This document shows positions 1 through 7,670 of a stretch of 64,000 bases of DNA, in pieces; within the stretch, counting starts at the first letter, position 1; each line of letters begins with the position of its first letter. The notes beneath the pieces are model-generated. The model did not search any database, was not told where the DNA came from, and saw nothing but the letters and a program-made list of their open reading frames with translations. Made by a program: the position numbers and the translations under genes. Source of the DNA: Allobaculum mucilyticum (GTDB lineage Bacteria > Bacillota_I > Bacilli_A > Erysipelotrichales > Erysipelotrichaceae); NCBI RefSeq assembly GCF_022701195.1, contig NZ_CP078089.1:2232001-2296000 (forward strand), read 5' to 3'.

Positions 1-494
1 ACCGGAAGACGTATATCGATTTTGACTACATCGTCCAGGCACTCAGTCACACGAAGAAGATTCAGAAAGTCGATCCGAGCGACTACACCGTTGCGCCGAT
101 TGTCTTTCTCAATTCCAGACAGTCTGGCCAGGCAGACATTCTGCCAAGCGAGCGTGAAGTTCTTGTGTATCTGACCGATTCCAAAAAGATGCCAAATGAA
201 GTCGTCAACACGATTATCGAATACGCCATGAAGCAGAATAACGGCGCCATCACGCCGGCTTACATCCGGGCAATTGGCAACAATATGCTGCGCTCCCATA
301 TCACAACCCGCGAGCAGGCGCTTGCCTGGCTGGAGAACACGTCTTCTTCACGCCGCAGCACGAAGAAAACAAATGCGCCTCTGCCGCAGAGCTATACAGA
401 GACGGATAATGAAAAAGCCTCGCAGCAGGAAATCGATGAACTTCTTGCTCTGCAGGAAAAAATCTTAGGAGGCGAAAGCCATGGAACATCTTGA
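1..494 (+). CDS. dnaB: Replication initiation/membrane attachment protein DnaB, C-terminal part (5' truncated)
   Basis: The reading frame is open from base 3 to the stop at 494, about 163 residues, so the gene begins before the window. The visible part resembles the C-terminal DnaB/DnaD-type domain of the Firmicutes replication restart protein: a helical stretch that includes KMPNEVVNTIIEYAMKQNNG and YIRAIGNNMLRS, then a polar Ser/Lys-rich tail. In this family DnaB works with DnaD to load the replicative helicase at oriC and at stalled forks. The stop overlaps the start of dnaI by 14 bases, the usual dnaB-dnaI coupling, which strongly supports the call although the N-terminal half is not visible. 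The first ATG/GTG inside the window (165) is not the real start. Confidence 0.85.
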   Translation, partial: RKTYIDFDYIVQALSHTKKIQKVDPSDYTVAPIVFLNSRQSGQADILPSEREVLVYLTDSKKMPNEVVNTIIEYAMKQNNGAITPAYIRAIGNNMLRSHITTREQALAWLENTSSSRRSTKKTNAPLPQSYTETDNEKASQQEIDELLALQEKILGGESHGTS

Positions 495-1404
495 CCTTCA
501 CTTCTCGCTTGACCAGGAGGCCCTGGATTACCGGGCAAAGACTAAAGAGGCACTCACGAAGAATGTCTATGTCAAAAGGCTTCTCAAAGAAAACGGACTG
601 CCTGAAGCGGTCATTGACCGCAATCTCAGTCTGCTAAACCGCTATGCCAGAGAAAAAGACGGCTGCGCTAAATGCAGAGGCCTGACGCAATGCACCCATG
701 CCTTGCGCGGTCAGACAACACAGCTGACTGCTGATGAGACTGGCATTTTTGAAACGCGCTTTGTGCCATGCCGCTATCAGCAGGAAAAGCTCGAAGCCAT
801 TGCACACCGCAAGTACTTTACGATTTCGCATATGAGCGAAAACGAGTACGCCATCAGTCTGCAGCAGATCGCAAAAACGCTCAGCAGCGAGGGTGCGGTT
901 TACGTTGCAGCGTACAGAGCCATGCTGACATCGCTTGAAGGCAATGGTGCCTGCTATCTTTACGGTCCTCCGGGAACCGGCAAAAGCACGCTGCTGATGG
1001 CAGCAGCCAATGCACTGGCCAAACGCAAAGTGCGCGTTGCCTTTGTGCGCGTTCCGCTGCTGATGAATCAGATCAAGGAAAACTTTGATGATGAAGACTT
1101 CCGGCGTGATACGCTCAACCGTCTGCGTCATGTCGACGTTCTTTTCCTGGATGATCTTGGCAGCGAGATGGCGACCGCCTGGACGCGGGATGAAATTCTG
1201 TTCCCGCTGCTCGATTACCGCATGAACGCCCGCAAGAAGACCTACTTTGCTTCCAACGTAGAACCGGGCGATCTTAAAGAGCGCTACACGATGCAAAGCG
1301 ACAAGTACGGAGAAGTCGCTTCGGGGCGTCTGGTTGACAGGATCCGCACGCTTGCAGCACCGCATCGTGTGGTCGGCGATTCGCGCAGACAGACGATTCA
1401 GTAA
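481..1404 (+). CDS. dnaI: Primosomal protein DnaI, helicase loader
   Basis: This 307-residue AAA+ ATPase loads the replicative helicase onto DNA together with DnaB/DnaD. The N-terminal part has a Cys cluster (C62, C65, C71, and C97 further on) matching the zinc-binding helicase-interaction domain of DnaI. The C-terminal part has Walker A GPPGTGKS at 162-169 and Walker B DVLFLDDLG at 219-227, followed by a sensor-type segment TYFASNVEP. Length and domain order fit Bacillus DnaI. The start has a GGAGG-type site (ttaggaggcgaaagcc) and lies inside the end of dnaB, so the two are translationally coupled. A terminator follows at 1472-1518. Confidence 0.94.
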   Translation: MEHLDLHFSLDQEALDYRAKTKEALTKNVYVKRLLKENGLPEAVIDRNLSLLNRYAREKDGCAKCRGLTQCTHALRGQTTQLTADETGIFETRFVPCRYQQEKLEAIAHRKYFTISHMSENEYAISLQQIAKTLSSEGAVYVAAYRAMLTSLEGNGACYLYGPPGTGKSTLLMAAANALAKRKVRVAFVRVPLLMNQIKENFDDEDFRRDTLNRLRHVDVLFLDDLGSEMATAWTRDEILFPLLDYRMNARKKTYFASNVEPGDLKERYTMQSDKYGEVASGRLVDRIRTLAAPHRVVGDSRRQTIQ

Positions 1405-1471
1405 GCCAGAGAGCCAAATGCCAGCAAGAAAAAAACAGAAAGAAAAAAAGACAAACCATCAAAGAACATGC

Positions 1472-1518
1472 AAACGCAGGAGTGCACCCGACATACCGGG
1501 ATGAACTCCTGCGTTTTT
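1472..1518 (+). terminator. Rho-independent terminator after dnaI
   Basis: The 11-12 bp arms AACGCAGGAGT and ACTCCTGCGTT enclose a 20-base loop and are followed by a T-run. It closes the dnaB-dnaI transcript. Confidence 0.85.
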
Positions 1519-1569
1519 GTCCTGAACGGCCTGTTTTCACTCGCAAAACATGCCACAATAATGAAAAGC

Positions 1570-3152
1570 CAATGTCATTAAGTTAGATAAGGTAGGTCCA
1601 CTCAAACGTTAAGCTTACATGTGATTTTTGGCGTCCAGATTTCTGTCGAGCACGACGAAAAGGGTGATTATTTACCTGTTTAAAAAAATCACCTGGTGGC
1701 TTTCTCGATTCTCAGAACTTTTGGTCAGCGCTTCTTTTTGCGCTTATCCGCTCGCCCTGGACGAACGGACTGCGTCTTATGAAGGATCAAATTGATCAGC
1801 TTGTCTGCGGTATAAACTCCGCTGTCCCATAGAAACGCGTGAACCGCAGTGATCAGAAATGCGTAATCTGCCTTCTGTTCCCACTTCCTCTTCATGGCAT
1901 TTCGGCAGCGTTCAGCGAATTCCTGACTGTTTTCAACCTTGTTTCTGATCCGGGAATACAGGTTGTAGAGCGTCATTTTCGCGAAGACTTCTCCAATGAC
2001 CAGTTCCTTCTTGCGTCCATGCACATCCTTCAGTCCAATCCGCTCTTTGATATCTCGATACGAGAGCTCAATTTGCCAGCGGAGTCGGTAGATTTCACAG
2101 AGATCCTCGGTGGTGAATTCATCAAACGGCAGGTTGGTAAAAAGTGTGATGAAAGACTCAATCCCTTCGCAGACCGTTTTATAGCGTACGACTCTGCCGT
2201 GGAGCGGCAGTTCAGTCACTCCATTCTGGAATTCCGGATGTTTTGAATAGGACGAGATGTATTTGTAGGTTTCCCAGTTTGCCTTGACATGGGAGTTGTT
2301 TTTACACGTCAAAGTCACATCGAATGGAATGTCATATTCTTCAGTATCTGGTGTTGGATAGTGCTTCAGAATACTGGTAGAGGAAGATTCGTCCTTGATT
2401 CGGATGACGAAATGCTTATCGGTCTGATTCAGACGATAGAAAGTCATAAGCGCTTCATAGCCTCTGTCGCAAATGAAGATCGCCTTTTCTCCTTCGTATC
2501 GCTGAGCCAGCTCCAGAAAAGCTGAGTCCTCGTTCTTCTGAGAACCTGGCTGCATCACCAGATCGAGATAAACATGGTTGAGCACGTCATACAGCGGATT
2601 CGCAAGGTAAAAATGGTGCTTGGATCCCTTTTTCGATCCGCCATAGGTAGACATGTCATTCCCATCGGGGCTGACTGATAGTTCAGAACCGTCGACGCTC
2701 AATAGTCGCCATCCATGAAACGTTTTGTCATCCTCCGAAGAGAACAAATCGTTCATGCGATAGAAGACGTGAGAGTAAAGCAAGAACCTGATTTTCTGTC
2801 TGCCCTGGGAAATGGCAGATAAAGAAACGTCGGACAGAGAATCAGGAAGAATGGGAAGAGATCGGTTGATCGAGCGATCTTCCGTCTGGTAGGCCACGGC
2901 TGCCAGATCGACAGCGGAAAGCCTGCGGGAGCGAGAGAAGTCAGAATCCGGGTGGAGCAGATTGTCAGAATTGGATGCTTCTTCTTTGATGAAGCGCTTG
3001 AGAGCAGCCGACTGCAGGTTGCAGAATGTGTTAAGTGAGGGCATAAGATTTTTCCTTTCCGTCACTTAACGGGCCGCGAAGCGGCCGCACGATTTGAGTT
3101 ATAAAACAACCTGATATTCCCGAAAAACCGAATATTACAAACAAATAACCGA
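1570..3152 (-). mobile_element. IS4-family element, copy A (right end deleted)
   Basis: The left terminal repeat CAATGTCATTAAGTT is intact at 1570. The element matches copy B until about 3152 and then jumps into an IS256-type transposase sequence, so the last roughly 90 bases, including the other terminal repeat, are missing. A minus-strand terminator hairpin (1657-1695) follows the transposase gene. A GC-rich hairpin (3070-3090) precedes its ribosome binding site, as in the other copies. Confidence 0.85.
1725..3044 (-). CDS. IS4-family transposase (copy A)
   Basis: This 439-residue DDE transposase would cut and paste the element. Catalytic Asp residues are visible in SVDGSEL (D118) and FICDRGYE (D193). 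The IS4 signature Y-(2)-R-(3)-E-(6)-K is exact at Y319-K333 (YRLRWQIELSYRDIK). I chose the ATG at 3044, with GGAAAGG nine bases upstream, rather than the GTG at 3065. The frame is intact. It is closely similar to copy B and clearly related to, but distinct from, the transposase of copies C and D. Because its element has lost one end, it can act only with the far end of copy B. Confidence 0.93.
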   Translation of the reverse strand: MPSLNTFCNLQSAALKRFIKEEASNSDNLLHPDSDFSRSRRLSAVDLAAVAYQTEDRSINRSLPILPDSLSDVSLSAISQGRQKIRFLLYSHVFYRMNDLFSSEDDKTFHGWRLLSVDGSELSVSPDGNDMSTYGGSKKGSKHHFYLANPLYDVLNHVYLDLVMQPGSQKNEDSAFLELAQRYEGEKAIFICDRGYEALMTFYRLNQTDKHFVIRIKDESSSTSILKHYPTPDTEEYDIPFDVTLTCKNNSHVKANWETYKYISSYSKHPEFQNGVTELPLHGRVVRYKTVCEGIESFITLFTNLPFDEFTTEDLCEIYRLRWQIELSYRDIKERIGLKDVHGRKKELVIGEVFAKMTLYNLYSRIRNKVENSQEFAERCRNAMKRKWEQKADYAFLITAVHAFLWDSGVYTADKLINLILHKTQSVRPGRADKRKKKR

Positions 3153-3366
3153 TGCGATCGAGTCGGTTAACTCCAGGCTGCGAAAAGTAACAAAAAAGGG
3201 CTCGTTTCCAAGTGAGGATTCAGTTTATAAGGCCTTGTATCTGCGCATTGTGGAGCTCGAGAAGAAATGGCAGGGACGAAGGGTTCCAAACTGGTCAATG
3301 GTACGTAATCAGCTCCTGTGTGAGGAGGAACTGAGCGCTAGATTGGAGAAGTACTCAGCCAGGTAA
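3148..3366 (+). pseudogene. IS256-family transposase, C-terminal remnant
   Basis: An open frame of 72 residues begins at the breakpoint with IS4 copy A. It reads TDAIESVNSRLRKVTKKG to LSARLEKYSAR, the C-terminal end of the transposase interrupted at 43118-46024; only one of the shared residues differs (SRLRKV against SSLRKV). The N-terminal 80% is missing, so this is a relic. The change ACCAAT to ACCGAT at 3148-3153 marks the fusion point. Confidence 0.9.
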
Positions 3367-3638
3367 GCAGCAGATCTGGAATCCGCTTATGAAATTTTCC
3401 TGCGCTTAACCCCTTTACAGCGGGTCCTCGCTCCCCCTGCACCCCCAAGAGACGTCCCCACCGTCGAAAAAATGCCATCCTGGCAGGGACGTCACCAGTC
3501 TAGCAGGGGGCGCCCGCTATAAAGGGCAGCTCCAGAAAATTTCACTCGCTCATCGTCCGGCGAGGTGTTTTGAACCTACGAAACGGCCAAATGTTTCAAC
3601 TACCAAAAACGGATTTACACAAAATATTTGACATACCC
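3149..3638 (+). mobile_element. IS256-family element remnant (3' part and one terminal repeat)
   Basis: This carries the transposase tail, the roughly 270-base noncoding 3' region and the terminal repeat ending in TTTGACATACCC. The 3' region appears identical to that of the full element at 42846-46115. It includes a long nested hairpin at 3411-3526. The element ends only 14 bases before the start codon of the protease gene, so insertion here would have separated that gene from its own promoter. Confidence 0.85.
3411..3526. repeat. Long nested hairpin in IS256 3' region
   Basis: Three sets of arms nest: CCCTTTACAGCGGG (from 3411) with CCCGCTATAAAGGG (3513-3526), then CCCCCTGC with GCAGGGGG, then GACGTCCCC with GGGACGTC. 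The same structure lies at 42958-43074 in the second copy. It falls between the transposase stop and the terminal repeat. Confidence 0.8.
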
Positions 3639-3652
3639 AGAAGGGAAACGTT

Positions 3653-4298
3653 ATGAGAGTAAAAGAATTGTCTTTTGGTTTAACCTTAGCTTTTTCGTTT
3701 CTGTCTATCTCCCCTTATCAAAATCAGGTTTTAGCTGCTGAATTTAGCGAGACGGAAGATATTAAAGAAGATTACAGTTTTGAATTAGAGCACTCTGATC
3801 GAACTGAAGTAGTTGAGGGAAGTGAAATCACTAATACTGAAATCTCCAGCTCAGATAATTTGCTTGAACCAAATAGTATTATTGGTGGAGACAATAGAGT
3901 AAAAGATCCTTCGCCAAGAAGTTTTCCAGCTTTAGCTACTGTCTATCTTGAGATTACTTGGGAAAACGGGAAAAATACATGGATGACAGGGGCGATGATC
4001 GGCAAAGATTTGGTTATGACATGTGGGCATGCTGTTTTTAGTGTCAATAACTATGGCTGGGCAAAGAAAATCACTGTCCATGCAGGAGTGGTAAATAGTG
4101 CATCCCTTTATATTTCGGAAGGACGCACTGTCATGACTCCAAGGGAATGGAAAGACAGTAAGAGTGCAAATGATGATATAGCTTTGATTAGATTGAACAG
4201 TGATTTGGGATCAAAGACTGGTTGGTACGAAGTTATTAAAGAGGTTGCAGTTGGTGATAATTTTGTAACTCGTGGCTATCCTGAAGATCGCTATTTAC
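3653..4298 (+). pseudogene. Secreted V8-like serine protease, N-terminal half (interrupted by IS4 copy C)
   Basis: A signal peptide (about residues 1-29, ending LAA) is followed by a polar propeptide and the first part of a trypsin-fold, glutamyl-endopeptidase-like (S1B) domain. Catalytic His is in TCGHAV (H126) and Asp in NDDIALI (D175). The frame enters the IS at 4299 and stops after a few foreign residues. Removing the IS and one copy of the 10-bp duplication CGCTATTTAC joins this exactly in frame to 5959-6599 and gives a 428-residue protein. RBS AGAAGGG precedes the ATG. An exported proteolytic role is inferred; the gene is now broken unless the IS leaves precisely. Confidence 0.9.
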
Positions 4299-4323
4299 CA
4301 ATGTCATTAAGTTAAGATTTCTC

Positions 4324-4361
4324 AGACCACATCAGCGTTAAGCAGTGATGTGGTCTTTTTT
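4324..4361 (+). terminator. Protective terminator at the 5' end of IS4 copy C
   Basis: AGACCACATCA pairs with TGATGTGGTCT and is followed by a run of six T. It lies between the IS end and the transposase gene, where it would stop outside transcription from reading into the transposase, a known way for IS4/IS231-type elements to limit their activity. Copy D has the same at about 43569-43606. Confidence 0.8.
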
Positions 4362-4487
4362 CTACTCTTCAAGTCAAATCTCGAATGATTCGAGTTTTTT
4401 CACTTTTTTCTAAAAATCTATTGACAAATTTCTGCCGCCGCGCGGCTGCTTCGCAGCCGATGGGGAGAACTTAAAGGAGTTTTCCCT

Positions 4488-5798
4488 ATGACTGCTATCG
4501 CCAAAGAATGTTCTTTCTTCAGAAACACCTTCCTCAATATCATCAGCTCAGAAACGGCGAACCCTGCCAATTTTACTTCTCAGTCCGCCTTCACCCGTAA
4601 GCGGCAGATTGACCTGCATGAGCTTGTCCTTCTTCCGTTTCAGCTGACAGAGGAATCCCTCGCTGCTTCCTTTCCCTGGATCCTGTTTAAGGGCGGATCA
4701 TCTGTTTCAGCCTCTGCTGTGTCTCAGGCCCGTTCCAAAATCAACTCTTCACTTTATAAAAACGTCTTCAATCGGTTTAACAAGGCAACTTCCAGCTCTG
4801 ATGTTAAAACCTTCAAGGGTTATCGCCTCCTCGCTGTAGATGGAAGCGAGATTCAAGTTCTTCCTGAACAGGACAATGACATCACCTATGGCGCTTCTAA
4901 AAAAGGCAAGAAGAGGCACTTTGTTCATTTGAATGCCGAATTCGACGCCCTCAACTCCGTCTTTACTGACGCGCTGCTTCAACCCGGCTCTGAGAAGAAT
5001 GAAGATTCAGCTCTTCTTGAACTCGCTCAGCGTTCTTCATTTCAGAAAGCCATCTTCATCGCTGATCGGGGATACGAAGCTCTTATGTCTTTCTATCGCC
5101 TGCAGAAGGAACATGTCCCTTTTGTCATACGTATCAAAGACGAGACATCATCTACAAGCATTCTCAAGTACTATAAGACTCCCGAGTCAGAAGAGTATGA
5201 CATTCCTTTCAATGTGATTCTGACCAGTAAAAACAACAGGCATGTCAAAGACCATTGGGATGTCTATAAGTACATCTCTTCGTACAGGAAGCAGCCTGAA
5301 TTTGACGGTCAAACGACTGAACTCCCTTTAAATATCAGGGTTGTGAGGTTCAAAGCTGCCTGCGAAGGGAATGAATCATTCATTACCGTCTGCACCAATC
5401 TGTCGGAAGCTGAGTTTGGGACCGAGGACATCAAGCAGATCTACCGTCTGCGCTGGCAGGTTGAAGTCGGCTTCAGGGGACTGAAACGAAACACCGATCT
5501 TGAATGGACTCATTCAAGGAAGCTTGATCTGGTCCAGGCAGAGATCTATGCCAAAATGACTCTCTACAATCTTTGTTCCCGTTTGCGCAACAAGGTAGAA
5601 AGATCTCGTCAGCACCAGAAGCGCATCGCTCAGGCCAAAAAGCACAAGCAGAAGGCAGATTTCGGATTCATCATCAAAACGATTCAACAGTGGCTGTTCA
5701 AAAAAGCCAGAATCAGCTTGAGTACACTGGAAGATCTTCTTCTGGCCAGGATATCTCCGATCAGAGAAGGAAGAGCTGATACCAGAAAGAAGAAGTGA
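4488..5798 (+). CDS. IS4-family transposase (copy C)
   Basis: This 436-residue intact DDE transposase has D118 in AVDGSEI and D193 in FIADRGYE, with the IS4 signature YRLRWQVEVGFRGLK near residues 319-333. RBS AAAGGAG precedes the ATG; a GC-rich hairpin (about 4440-4460) sits just upstream of it. The protein is the same as that of copy D and related to, but distinct from, copies A and B. It is likely active, judged by the intact frame, perfect ends and fresh target duplication. Confidence 0.95.
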   Translation: MTAIAKECSFFRNTFLNIISSETANPANFTSQSAFTRKRQIDLHELVLLPFQLTEESLAASFPWILFKGGSSVSASAVSQARSKINSSLYKNVFNRFNKATSSSDVKTFKGYRLLAVDGSEIQVLPEQDNDITYGASKKGKKRHFVHLNAEFDALNSVFTDALLQPGSEKNEDSALLELAQRSSFQKAIFIADRGYEALMSFYRLQKEHVPFVIRIKDETSSTSILKYYKTPESEEYDIPFNVILTSKNNRHVKDHWDVYKYISSYRKQPEFDGQTTELPLNIRVVRFKAACEGNESFITVCTNLSEAEFGTEDIKQIYRLRWQVEVGFRGLKRNTDLEWTHSRKLDLVQAEIYAKMTLYNLCSRLRNKVERSRQHQKRIAQAKKHKQKADFGFIIKTIQQWLFKKARISLSTLEDLLLARISPIREGRADTRKKK

Positions 5799-5823
5799 CA
5801 GATTTGAAAACCGAAAAGTCATC

Positions 5824-5860
5824 AGGATGATTTTTTCAACAGGTAGAAAATCATCCTTTT
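5824..5860 (+). terminator. Terminator after transposase of IS4 copy C
   Basis: GGATGATTTT pairs with AAAATCATCC and TTTT follows. The same hairpin is in copy D at about 45069-45105. Confidence 0.8.
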
Positions 5861-5958
5861 CGTCATGCCTGAGACGCAAAATATAAGAAATGACAACGCT
5901 CACGAACAGGGTATACGATTTTTATCCCTCCTTAACTTAATGACATTGCGCTATTTAC

Positions 5959-6599
5959 AAGAAAAAAAACACAACCTTTGGAAATCGACTGGAACAGTTA
6001 CTCAGATCACCCAGAAGAGGATTTTTCATAATGCAGATACTGTTGGCGGTCAAAGCGGCAGTCCTCTCCTTAAAGATAACAAATTGTTCGGGGTTCACGG
6101 CTATGGTGTAGGAGGTAATGTATCATATAATGGAGCGACAAGAATAAACGATAGAGAACTAAATTGGATAAAAGGATATGCTCATGATGCTCTTCCCGTA
6201 TATAGTGTTTATAGTCAAACAACTGGAGAACATCTGTATACCTCTAAAATGGTTGAAGTGAATAGCTTGGTTACGATGTATGGCACACCATGGAAGTTTG
6301 AGAAAGCAGCTTGGAGCGGAGCAACAACAGGGACTCCAGTTTATCGTTTATATAACCCAAATGCTGGAGACCACCATTACACCATTTCAGCAAGTGAACG
6401 AGATTCTTTAGTTCGCCTCGGCTGGAAATATGAAAACATTGCTTGGAATGCCCCAAACGCTTCTTCGAAACCGGTTTATCGCCTATATAATCCAAATGCG
6501 AAACAGGGATCCCACCACTACACTCTGGATTCTGGGGAGCGAGATGTTCTGGTACGCTTAGGTTGGACTTATGAAGGAATTGCATGGTACAGCGCATGA
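5959..6599 (+). pseudogene. V8-like protease, C-terminal half with three DUF5648 repeats
   Basis: This continues the gene begun at 3653. The catalytic Ser motif GGQSGSPL lies 30 residues after the junction (Ser about residue 248 of the restored protein). Three DUF5648-type repeats of about 40-48 residues follow, built on PVYRLYNPN..GDHHYT...ER..LVRLGWKYE.IAW; the first is degenerate. DUF5648 repeats are common at the ends of exported Firmicutes proteins and may bind a surface or wall ligand; that role is inference. The open frame can be read back into the IS (to 5865), but nothing there resembles a start of this gene. The stop overlaps the next gene. Confidence 0.9.
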
Positions 6600-7468
6600 A
6601 AAAGATTACCACTGGATTTATTACGACTGCTTTTGGCATTTTGACTGTTTTTCATACTCCTGTCTATGGCCAGGAACAGTTTGACGCACCGATCCCGGAA
6701 ATTGAAGCCTTTGATCTGGTTGAATATGTAACAGTCGGCGAGTCAGGAACTTATAAAAGCAGTGTTGAAGAATGGTGCAAAGAGAAAGTAGAGTACAGTC
6801 TGGCCATTGGAAGCTCGGATAATTCTGTTCTTCAGGTCAATGAGAATAATGAATTTATCGCTGTAAAAGAAGGAAAAGTCCTGTTGATCTGGTCTTATAC
6901 ACTGTCAGAGGAAACGACAGACCGGCTTCACAGAAAATGGCCGAATGTCGATTTCTCTCTTCCTGAGGAGGTCATTTGTCAGACAGTTTATGTGACGAAT
7001 AATAAGCCGGTTTATCGCTTATACCATCCGGGGTCGGGTGAACATCTTCTGACGACAGATAAAAACGAGTATCGTCTCCTGTATAAAAATGGCTGGAAGG
7101 CTGAACAGAGCAGATGGCTATCCGACCAGTCTGATACTGCAAAGCTGGACGTTCACCGACTGTACAATCCCAATGCCAGTGACCATCACTACACAGCAGA
7201 CATGCAGGAAATTGCATATCTGTTATCCGCCGGATGGAAAGACGAGGGTGTGGCTTTCCATTCCGGCACACTGGGCGGACAGGCAGTTCCAGTCTATCGT
7301 CTGTATAACCCGAATGCCATAACCGGATCCCACCACTTCACTGCAAGTCTTGAAGAATGCAAAGCACTGCAGCGGGCCGGATGGATCTTCGAGGGGATCG
7401 GCTTCAATGTTCTTCCTCTGAGAACAGATCAGGCAGATCTGGGTATAACAGGTCCGGAAGCTGAATAA
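6584..7468 (+). CDS. Exported DUF5648-repeat protein
   Basis: The protein has 294 residues. An N-terminal signal peptide (MKKITTGFITTAFGILTVFHTPVYG) leads to an Ig-like or unknown acidic domain of about 110 residues, then three DUF5648 repeats (PVYRLYHPGSGEHLLTT, VHRLYNPNASDHHYT, PVYRLYNPNAITGSHHFT). The ATG at 6584 has AAGGA five bases upstream; the ATG at 6596, which overlaps the previous stop as ATGA, is the alternative. It is translationally coupled to the protease and probably works with it outside the cell. A paralogue with the same layout is at 41878-42783. No catalytic motif is seen. Confidence 0.85.
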   Translation: MVQRMKKITTGFITTAFGILTVFHTPVYGQEQFDAPIPEIEAFDLVEYVTVGESGTYKSSVEEWCKEKVEYSLAIGSSDNSVLQVNENNEFIAVKEGKVLLIWSYTLSEETTDRLHRKWPNVDFSLPEEVICQTVYVTNNKPVYRLYHPGSGEHLLTTDKNEYRLLYKNGWKAEQSRWLSDQSDTAKLDVHRLYNPNASDHHYTADMQEIAYLLSAGWKDEGVAFHSGTLGGQAVPVYRLYNPNAITGSHHFTASLEECKALQRAGWIFEGIGFNVLPLRTDQADLGITGPEAE

Positions 7469-7670
7469 ACTTACAGAGCGAAAAAATTTGTCGCTTGAAA
7501 ACTATGACTCTTCAAAAATATTGAGGTTTTGATTCTTATGAGCTTTCCAAAGGTTCTTACGCAAACTTTGTTGGCGCTCTAAATTTTGTTGAGGTTTTGA
7601 TACCTACGAGCTTTTCAAAAGCTTGAGGTTTCAAAACCTCATTTTTGCTTAAAGGGAACCTGGACTGTCA
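7469..7670 (+). repeat. Subterminal repeats and terminator left of the ISL3 unit
   Basis: Two copies of a motif like CTAAATTTTGTTGAGGTTTTGA occur (about 7512-7533 and 7578-7600; 68 bases apart). Each is followed by a small hairpin (AGCTTTTCAAAAGCT at 7609-7623). A strong terminator with arms TGAGGTTT and AAACCTCA and a T-run is at 7624-7646 and would end the DUF5648 transcript. Inverted relatives of the repeat lie at 9856-10033 on the other side of the ISL3 unit. Confidence 0.6.

Larger units (their letters stand above)
4299..5948 (+). mobile_element. IS4-family element, copy C (1650 bp) with 10-bp target duplication
   Basis: The terminal inverted repeats CAATGTCATTAAGTTAAG and CTTAACTTAATGACATTG are perfect. 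CGCTATTTAC is duplicated at 4289-4298 and 5949-5958. Inside are an upstream terminator (4324-4361), the transposase gene and a downstream terminator (5824-5860). The element is nearly identical to copy D (43544-45193); I saw one base difference near the right end (5898 region, CACGAA against CATGAA). Near identity and intact duplications indicate recent activity. Confidence 0.95.

Noticed and set aside
3628-3656. TTGACA in the IS256 end with TTATGA 17 bases later, a possible outward promoter for the protease
   Set aside because: The -10 would overlap the start codon, so transcripts would begin inside the gene, after the signal peptide start.
5865-5958. ORF start at 5865 for the second half of the protease
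   Set aside because: Those codons lie inside the IS4 element and its target repeat; the true gene part begins at 5959 after excision.
7521-7624. Two 36-base similar units 68 bases apart, spaced like a CRISPR repeat-spacer-repeat
   Set aside because: Only two divergent copies, no cas genes, and the same motif recurs inverted near 9856-10033, which fits transposon-end repeats better.
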